Source: Diphasiastrum complanatum | Lineage: Eukaryota; Streptophyta; Lycopodiopsida; Lycopodiales; Lycopodiaceae | DNA: 64,000 bases | Assembly (NCBI GenBank): GCA_029204225.1 | Contig: CM055113.1 | Location: 28,169,934 to 28,233,933 of the forward strand | Direction of reading: 5' to 3' | Shown: piece after piece, positions 61,835 to 64,000 of the stretch | Numbering within the stretch: position 1 is the first letter of the stretch | Layout of the letters: every line of letters starts with the position of its first letter | Notes under the pieces: model-generated | What the model saw: only the letters and a program-made list of their open reading frames with translations | Told to the model about the DNA's origin: nothing | Databases searched by the model: none | Position numbers and translations under genes: made by a program

Positions 61835-62848
61835 GATATGTCTGAGAGCTGAGCTAACAATTAGGGTTTAAATTTTCTAACAGTTTATGCGTTTTAAACA
61901 ATTAAACAATTAAACAAAACATACTGGACCAATACTTTCCAGAACGTATTGTACGAAACGTGCATTACGTTCCGTCCTCAAATCTCGGAACGGGTTTCTC
62001 TGATTTATAATCTATATATAGGATCGTGTTGCTTTATTTCATAAGTTTAGAAGTGGATTAAATCGGGAAAAATAATTCAGAAATGGACTAGAGAAAAGAA
62101 ACTTCGGGCTCTCCAAAGAATTTCTTCAGCTTCCTTTTCACGATTACTCGAAGCAGGAGGTTTAATCAGTTGATACAGAAATTCTGGTCGATCTTATCGC
62201 TTAGACTTCTTGAACATTTTTAAATCTGGCGCTCACCTAAGCCGCCCTAATCAGTAATAATCATTTGCTTCCTTGTAGCATCCGATACATCTTTAGATCA
62301 TGATTACGATGAAGGAAAACTCTCAGTGGAATTTATGCTCAGAAAATTGAAAATAGCATCATCAAGGAAAAATAAGAAAAAACGTAGCTTCAAGAGTTGT
62401 GAAAACATGAAAGGGAAAAGAACGGTTTTTTTTTGATTCGGACAATAATCTTTAAAGTAGTGTGTATCAAAGTGTTTTAACGTCAAACAAGTTATTTATA
62501 CGACTGTGTAATGAAAAAGTATAACGTAGCCGTAGCAGTTACGTTAAGGCTGTCTTACAATTTCAGATAGGAAATTAGAATGGTATTGATAACTTTAACT
62601 TGCTTTCATTTGAATTTTTCTAATGTGAAGATTCTAATAAAAAATCATATAAAAGAAAGGATTGTAAGTTATTGTTAATAAAATGTGGTAGTTGTTTGCA
62701 TGCCTGCGTTTCATAAGGAATTCAGCGCTCTGACGCTGTCATGCCGTGCTCTGTAAAACTTAGCACGAGCTTCTTCCACTTCGGCACGCTCTTCGGAAGT
62801 ACCTGGATCCTGCTCATACACAGATTGGGCCCCACTGTGTTCGTTCAT
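20982..62848 (-). CDS. Oxidosqualene cyclase, cycloartenol-synthase-like (18 exons, about 42 kb)
   Basis: Membrane-associated cyclase that folds 2,3-oxidosqualene into a sterol or triterpene skeleton. Exons 2-18: 46764-46949, 46427-46516, 45950-46147, 45733-45817, 41188-41354, 39033-39221, 26931-27044, 26687-26809, 26409-26531, 26207-26305, 24959-25015, 24741-24787, 24359-24502, 22545-22722, 22139-22219, 21932-22015, 20982-21092. All have GT-AG borders and phases that join without a stop into 691 residues; exon 1 (about 62735-62848) would make about 729 against a usual 757. Hallmarks: [18 protein letters not shown] repeats ([21 protein letters not shown]), catalytic-Asp motif [12 protein letters not shown] (usually DCTAE), CAS-type [14 protein letters not shown]. 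The Tyr in RYVGIGP and the His and Ile of DHGWPIS match positions characteristic of cycloartenol synthases (family knowledge). The normally invariant MWCHCR is replaced by MNIHGK. The product cannot be predicted. Introns 1, 5 and 7 (15.8, 4.4 and 12.0 kb) are filled with transposons. Confidence 0.93.
21932..22722 (-). CDS. Oxidosqualene cyclase exons 15-17
   Basis: Exon 15 (22545-22722) codes [19 protein letters not shown] through [18 protein letters not shown], carrying two QW-type repeats. Exon 16 (22139-22219) codes [20 protein letters not shown] to ASGQ. Exon 17 (21932-22015) codes [20 protein letters not shown] and ENGDYPQQ. Phases join cleanly. Only about 34 bp of intron separates the exon 15 donor (GAG then GTGGGA) from a 60-bp GA microsatellite. 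Confidence 0.92.
22453..22510 (+). repeat. (GA)n microsatellite
   Basis: About 29 GA units with almost no interruption, inside cyclase intron 15 close to the exon 15 donor. Confidence 0.95.
24359..25015 (-). CDS. Oxidosqualene cyclase exons 12-14
   Basis: Exon 12 (24959-25015, 19 codons) codes [19 protein letters not shown]. Exon 13 (24741-24787, 47 bp) codes [16 protein letters not shown]. Exon 14 (24359-24502) codes [20 protein letters not shown] through [12 protein letters not shown]. Exons 12 and 13 are very short, split between the DGG and ETFGDI blocks. Confidence 0.9.
26207..27044 (-). CDS. Oxidosqualene cyclase exons 8-11 (catalytic-Asp region)
   Basis: Exon 8 (26931-27044): [20 protein letters not shown] to LAEDGMKMQ. 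Exon 9 (26687-26809): [20 protein letters not shown] onward. Exon 10 (26409-26531): [20 protein letters not shown] then [10 protein letters not shown]; the Asp of DCSAE is the residue that protonates the epoxide in this family. Exon 11 (26207-26305): [16 protein letters not shown] to NVILSLQ. All borders are GT-AG and all four exons are phase 0. Confidence 0.93.
28590..28904 (+). repeat. (GA)n and (CT)n arrays in inverted arrangement
   Basis: A GA run (28590-28635) preceded by CCCATG is followed 180 bp later by a CT run (28818-28900) that ends in CATGGATA. The words CCATGAGAGAGA and TCTCTCTCATGG form an inverted pair, so the two tracts could pair as a long hairpin. They lie in cyclase intron 7. 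Confidence 0.85.
30664..30977 (+). mobile_element. MITE-like element with palindromic ends
   Basis: It starts CATAGTTGCCCAGAAAC. The 8-bp word ATACATAC stands on both sides (30656-30663 and 30978-30985), as for hAT target duplications. The left end has an 18-bp palindrome CCAGAAACATGTTTCTGG (30673-30690) and a 20-bp near-copy at 30701-30720; the right end has CGCGTTTCTGG. The interior phrase AGAGCTTTCATCT...CCCATATT also occurs in the 54216-55039 element. The right terminus does not match the left well and the flanking repeat is low-complexity, so exact borders are uncertain. Confidence 0.55.
31229..31490 (+). repeat. 85-bp minisatellite, three units
   Basis: Three tandem units of 84-85 bp start at about 31237, 31322 and 31406, each with CACTGTGGGGGAGCAG and GTGCAGCATGTGGGGGAGCA-like words. 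They produce long spurious open frames on both strands. The array lies inside the hAT element downstream of its transposase. Confidence 0.85.
32460..36734 (-). pseudogene. hAT transposase with Pro-rich and AT-hook C-terminal tail
   Basis: Domains in order on the minus strand. BED zinc finger near the start (CRYC ... HLLGTHAK, about 36600-36680). A DUF659 region ([29 protein letters not shown], ending QPER at donor 34888). The next exon, about 34428-34773 ([20 protein letters not shown]). The hAT dimerisation exon, about 34175-34336 ([32 protein letters not shown]). An acidic exon from 34072 ([15 protein letters not shown]). Beyond this, the frame continues through a G-run frameshift near 33710 and a TAG after [11 protein letters not shown]. 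It then runs into a proline-rich repeat segment (SVPRFSLAA / SVPRFSLVA) and, after another shift, two AT-hook-like cores [10 protein letters not shown] and [10 protein letters not shown] before an acidic end. There is a further frameshift near 36200. The copy is non-functional as read. The tail of about 450 residues is not usual for the superfamily. Confidence 0.8.
37400..37530 (-). pseudogene. Retrotransposon gag zinc-knuckle fragment
   Basis: The minus strand reads [20 protein letters not shown] followed by KRKK, a C-x2-C-x4-H-x4-C knuckle with a basic tail as in copia gag. It is a short piece just outside the hAT element; nothing else of the retrotransposon is recognisable around it. Confidence 0.7.
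38168..38598. mobile_element. hAT-type MITE with AACCGT palindromes
   Basis: This roughly 430-bp element starts CATAGAACCCACGG and ends GAACGG-like repeats plus CATTGATTCTAT; reverse-complemented, the end reads ATAGAATCAATGAACCG. It is flanked by AATAGAAC and TATAGAAC (7 of 8 equal). The ends carry perfect palindromes GAACCGTACGGTTC (38533-38546) and GAACCGTTAACGGTTC (38572-38587) and several ACGGTTC copies. The interior has (TTAA)n-like runs and no coding potential. It sits in cyclase intron 7. Confidence 0.65.
39033..39221 (-). CDS. Oxidosqualene cyclase exon 7
   Basis: Acceptor TTGTAG, then [24 protein letters not shown] and [17 protein letters not shown], then donor GTTATT. It matches the EDLYYPHP...LMRWPG...YEDENTRYICIGPVNK block of cycloartenol synthases, 63 codons with no gap. 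It is isolated between a 2-kb and a 12-kb intron. Confidence 0.92.
40154..40180 (+). repeat. (GT)n microsatellite
   Basis: About 12 uninterrupted GT units after GCATT, followed by a second short GT run, in cyclase intron 6-7 sequence. Confidence 0.9.
41188..41354 (-). CDS. Oxidosqualene cyclase exon 6 with altered MWCHCR motif
   Basis: The acceptor ATGCAG gives exactly the family exon length of 167 bp. With the preceding G it reads [19 protein letters not shown], then [12 protein letters not shown] and [12 protein letters not shown]. In typical cycloartenol synthases the same stretch is GRMWCHCRMVYLPMSYLYG. The alignment is ungapped, so the change from RMWCHCR to QMNIHGK is substitution, not a frameshift. 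Confidence 0.88.
42596..42670 (+). repeat. (CT)n microsatellite
   Basis: About 37 CT units without interruption, in cyclase intron 5. Confidence 0.95.
43050..43165 (+). repeat. Dispersed repeat with hairpin and pyrimidine tail, copy 2
   Basis: It contains ACGTTTTCATACGCT, ACATTTGATATGTA, CTTATATGCCTTTGGCATGG and ACATTAATAAA, then a CTTT-rich tail. The same ordered words recur at 61665-61821. The ATGCC-TTT-GGCAT hairpin lies about 20 bp before the tail. Confidence 0.7.
43230..43680 (-). pseudogene. Ty3/gypsy integrase C-terminal fragment
   Basis: Two minus-strand frames in series give [36 protein letters not shown] and, after a frameshift, [20 protein letters not shown] with [13 protein letters not shown]. 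These are the A-x-x-R-x-x-x-YAN-x-x-R-x-x-x-x-F, then GDxVxLxxP, then KLSPRYxGPYxIxxK motifs of gypsy integrase tails. The HPVFHVS part follows only in degenerate form. A dead fragment in cyclase intron 5. Confidence 0.85.
44257..44362 (+). repeat. 60-bp tandem duplication
   Basis: The segment with GATGAGAACATTGTC and ATAAGCATCATCACC repeats once with a period of exactly 60 bp and nearly no differences over about 46 bp. Confidence 0.9.
44596..45182 (-). mobile_element. Complete TRIM retrotransposon (586 bp)
   Basis: Two direct LTRs of 266 bp each (44596-44861 and 44917-45182) differ at only a handful of sites. They start TGTACAAAAC and end CCCTGCAACA on the plus strand. A 5-bp target duplication AGAGG lies at 44591-44595 and 45183-45187. 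The interior is only 55 bp (44862-44916). On the minus strand it begins with TGGTATCAGAGCCA, a match to the initiator tRNA-Met primer-binding site, and ends with the purine tract GAGTGGGGG directly before the next LTR. It has no coding capacity, so it must depend on proteins from another element. It sits in cyclase intron 5. Confidence 0.93.
45733..46949 (-). CDS. Oxidosqualene cyclase exons 2-5
   Basis: Exon 2 (46764-46949): [16 protein letters not shown], ending [16 protein letters not shown] and MFLTPCL. Exon 3 (46427-46516): [20 protein letters not shown] to YLYNHQ. Exon 4 (45950-46147): [17 protein letters not shown] through [16 protein letters not shown]. Exon 5 (45733-45817): [20 protein letters not shown] to FLPIHPG. 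Acceptors and donors are canonical, and phases 0, 0, 0 and 1 join cleanly. The donor after exon 2 is GTGAGA. Confidence 0.93.
47434..51792 (-). mobile_element. LTR retrotransposon lacking pol (LARD-like)
   Basis: Direct repeats of about 330-340 bp bound the element: about 47434-47760 and 51450-51792. Both start TGTTATGAACA and share long matching blocks such as AGCATTCTCCAACTAAGAAA and CCTTCATATTGATTTGGAGG. Next to the right LTR, the minus strand has TGGTATTAGAGC, a primer-binding site for initiator tRNA-Met with one mismatch, so the element is transcribed on the minus strand. The 3.7-kb interior has open frames of 206, 151, 128 and 99 codons without any gag, protease, integrase, reverse transcriptase or RNase H motif. 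I found no clear target duplication, so the outer edges are approximate. It lies in cyclase intron 1. Confidence 0.75.
48542..49820 (-). CDS. Unclassified open frames inside the LARD-like element
   Basis: Two minus-strand frames (49200-49820 and 48542-48997) are rich in Ser, Val, Ile and Asp. They share a partly repeated stretch: [14 protein letters not shown] then ...[10 protein letters not shown] in the first, [13 protein letters not shown] then ...[10 protein letters not shown] in the second. They lie in different frames and lack a known domain. They look like remnants of one internally repetitive protein coding region carried by the non-autonomous element; low-complexity translation is the alternative. 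Confidence 0.35.
52200..53870 (-). pseudogene. Decayed Ty1/copia polyprotein fragments
   Basis: On the minus strand, around 53680-53790, the text reads [20 protein letters not shown], then CTQEKGI, and at about 53510-53590 [19 protein letters not shown]. Both are early reverse-transcriptase motifs of copia (Y-x-x-DGxxxRxKARLVAKGxxQxxG and AFLNGxLxEEIYMxxPEGF). Stops and shifts are frequent. At about 52240-52290, CPKKRKK preceded by a broken knuckle suggests a gag piece, which lies out of order relative to the reverse transcriptase, implying a second element or rearrangement. Confidence 0.65.
54216..55039. mobile_element. hAT-type MITE with GAATCGCGATTC palindromes
   Basis: This 824-bp element has inverted termini CATAGATGCACCG ... 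CGGTGCATCTATG (13 of 13) and a perfect 8-bp target duplication GTTCTAAT (54208-54215 and 55040-55047). Both subterminal zones carry GAATCGCGATTC-type palindromes, including a 16-bp one at 54249-54264 and a 12-bp one at 55008-55019. The interior contains a GC-rich stretch at 54600-54800 with repeated AGTAGCCCCC / GGGGGTCC words and open frames that are repeat artefacts. It has no transposase. It lies in cyclase intron 1. Confidence 0.92.
56300..57350 (+). pseudogene. Decayed LINE (non-LTR) reverse transcriptase
   Basis: The plus strand reads [14 protein letters not shown] near 56305, then [20 protein letters not shown], then [14 protein letters not shown] near 56690, then [14 protein letters not shown] near 56810 (YADD box as YVDD), LDALKGFL, and downstream QRFFSMVV and [20 protein letters not shown]. 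These follow the order of plant LINE reverse transcriptase and its C-terminal region. Frequent stops and frame changes show an old, dead copy. A run of ten cytosines lies at about 56956-56965. Confidence 0.7.
57681..60552 (+). mobile_element. Internally deleted Ty1/copia element
   Basis: The 5' LTR starts at 57681 and the 3' LTR spans 59654-60552 (899 bp), TGTTGG...CCAACA, with a PPT AAGGGGGAG just before it. Flanking 5-mers CACAT and GACAT agree at 4 of 5 sites. The 5' LTR lacks about 155 bp (equivalent of about 60133-60286) and then loses homology at about 58215, where gag sequence begins, so the LTR 3' end, PBS and leader are deleted. The interior is only about 1.4 kb. It sits in cyclase intron 1. 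Confidence 0.85.
58225..59642 (+). pseudogene. Copia gag-protease fused to RNase H by deletion
   Basis: The order is: gag start ([18 protein letters not shown]) near 58245; gag body with several frame changes; a zinc knuckle [14 protein letters not shown] near 58905; protease [14 protein letters not shown] at 59081-59125; and then, at about 59245, an abrupt switch to RNase H ([49 protein letters not shown]), ending with a stop at 59643-59645. Integrase and reverse transcriptase are missing. The RNase H frame is open for 132 codons, so the deletion is likely fairly recent. Confidence 0.85.
61348..61568 (+). pseudogene. Transposon-like terminal exon (acidic tail)
   Basis: After a TTCCTAG acceptor, an open frame of 73 codons reads [20 protein letters not shown], then [20 protein letters not shown] and ends RTRLDG-stop. 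Acidic runs followed by Ser/Arg-rich tails are common at the end of hAT transposases, but no diagnostic motif is present. The dispersed repeat with a CT tail follows 100 bp later, as if it were the 3' UTR of this unit. Confidence 0.4.
61665..61821 (+). repeat. Dispersed repeat with hairpin and (CT)n tail, copy 3
   Basis: It has ACGTTTCATACGCTC, ACTTGACATGTA, CTTATATGCCTTTTGGCATG and GACATTAATAAA, followed by about 28 CT units. It matches the 43050-43165 copy word for word with small changes. A weaker relative (ACATTTGATATGTAC, then AATTAATAAACCTCTCC and CT repeats) is at 28750-28904. Confidence 0.75.
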
Positions 62849-62895
62849 TGTGTCGTGCCCAGGGGCCCTCCCTCTGCAATCTTAAGCTTCCACTT
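62706..62895 (-). pseudogene. Oxidosqualene cyclase exon 1, damaged
   Basis: The minus strand from 62895 reads KWKLKIAEGG, the conserved N-terminus of plant cyclases (usually MWKLKIAEGG), but the start codon is AAG instead of ATG. After a frame change, [20 protein letters not shown] matches the VWEFDP.LGTPEERAEVE.AR block, and after a second change SAEFLMKRR matches SSDLLMRMQ. The expected donor reads GCATGC rather than GT. An alternative reading uses the ATG at 62846-62848 and a weak GTCAGA donor after 62735; this gives 38 codons (MNEHSGAQ...ARHDS) that join exon 2 in phase. Both readings are inferences from sequence alone. Confidence 0.75.
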
Positions 62896-64000
62896 CACTT
62901 TTTTCAAGCCAAAACGCCGTTCCCAAGGCAAATCAAAAGCCACCTATTCCTCATCCTCAATACTGCGAGCAAGAACTTTTTAGCAAGCAAACTTCAAGCA
63001 GCAGATATAAGCCTACCATGAAACTTGTAATACAAAAACATTTGGCGATAATGTCTTGTCGAGTGTGACAGCATCGGACCAGTTTGCATTGATACGGTAC
63101 TTCGTTCTAATGTCACCTCCTAGAGTTGAAAACCTTAATGCCGTCTAATCAGACACGCTAATTAGAATGTTCACCCGAGAGTGGTAAGCAAAGCAAATAT
63201 TAATATGGCAAATAATAAGATATAAGAATCTACAGTAATCATGTGGATATGGGCAGCAATCAGGCAAGAAATGTCGCCTCTTAGCAGCATCTGGATTTTG
63301 TGCATGCAGCAAGGCTAAGGCAAAGCGAGAAAGTTAAGCTATGGCGGATGAATGCTGATAACGAGCACAATGTGAGAGAGTGGATCGTTGAAATTCTGGA
63401 GAGTATGACGTTGTAGCAGTAATACGTGCAAGACTGCAATCGAAATATATATATTTAACGATGAAAGCGACCGATCGGGTCGGAGTCCAGCACGTCGATT
63501 TCGTCTTAATGTTCAGATTCTGCACGCTCGCACGGTCAGCCTCGAGTAATTCGCAACTGGCAAGTGTGCAGTGTAACGCTCCACGCTAATTGGGCGTCTA
63601 ATATTATCGGCCCTCGAAAAGTGTCAATTTGCTCTTTGAGCCTGTGGCAGGTAGGGGTGAGTCATGTGAATTGTGCATCTTGCTGGAAAAAAAAATTTAA
63701 TTGATAATTGGACCATTAGAATAGGATTAGAACATTAATGTGCCAGCTAATGGTTGTGGTTCACAAATTCCAATGTGGAGCACACGTTCTTAACCGTTTA
63801 TTGAGCTTGCAAGGCTTGGTCCTCATGGAGCTATTGATTGGATGGAGGCTTCTAAAGTGTTGGATGGAGGTGGGCCCAACTCTGAATCACATATCATAGT
63901 ATTTGCAGTATTTGCAGGAGGAGCGTATTCTTCACCATGACTGACGAGATGATCCGAAGGTGAAAAGGTGGGATGTCATCAGCCCACCCACGTCCAACCA
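62896..64000 (-). promoter_or_regulatory. Presumptive 5' flank of the cyclase gene
   Basis: This segment lies upstream of the lost AAG start at 62893-62895. No second gene is visible. A CTTATATCTG word at about 63005-63014 on the minus strand could serve as a TATA box about 110 bp before the old start, but this is weak. No other regulatory motif is claimed. Confidence 0.3.

Noticed and set aside
1-64000. CRISPR arrays, bacterial operons, ribosome binding sites, rRNA or tRNA genes
   Set aside because: None seen. The sequence is eukaryotic; tRNA-like words are retrotransposon primer-binding sites only.

Overview
This window is nuclear DNA from a land plant, most likely a seed plant with a large, transposon-rich genome. 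The evidence is spliced genes with GT-AG introns, plant-type cobalamin-independent methionine synthase and oxidosqualene cyclase (cycloartenol synthase clade) exons, Ty1/copia elements primed by initiator tRNA-Met, and hAT DNA transposons. The species cannot be fixed from the sequence. Only two host genes are convincingly present; most of the rest is intronic or intergenic transposon debris, long CT/GA microsatellites and AT-rich spacer.

Layout. 1-5050: spacer with Ty3/gypsy relics on the minus strand and a 10-bp tandem repeat. 5051-7763 (+): eight exons coding the C-terminal catalytic half of methionine synthase (MetE type); the N-terminal half is not in the window. 7764-20980: intergenic, with a rearranged LINE fragment (about 9.5-10.4 kb), a decayed unclassified reading frame (11.9-12.5 kb), and copia pieces (14.9-18.9 kb) that include one LTR flanked by a primer-binding site on one side and a polypurine tract on the other. 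20982-62.9k (-): one oxidosqualene cyclase gene about 42 kb long. I could reconstruct exons 2-18 as a continuous reading frame of 691 codons plus stop; exon 1 lies 15.8 kb upstream at about 62.7-62.9 kb and looks damaged. 62.9-64 kb: presumptive 5' flank.

The cyclase introns host most of the mobile DNA. Intron 7 (12 kb) holds a roughly 6-kb hAT transposon with a decayed BED/DUF659/dimerisation transposase and an unusual Pro-rich, AT-hook tail, plus two MITE-like elements. Intron 5 holds a complete 586-bp TRIM retrotransposon whose interior is only 55 bp. Intron 1 holds a 4.4-kb LTR element without recognisable pol, an 824-bp hAT-type MITE with a perfect 8-bp target duplication, a decayed LINE and an internally deleted copia element.

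The points most worth a second look are the cyclase itself (the MWCHCR motif is replaced although the frame is intact, and the first exon is broken), and a set of four hAT-like elements that share a CATAG-type terminus but carry different self-complementary subterminal motifs. The two host genes show no functional link: one serves methionine synthesis, the other triterpene/sterol synthesis.
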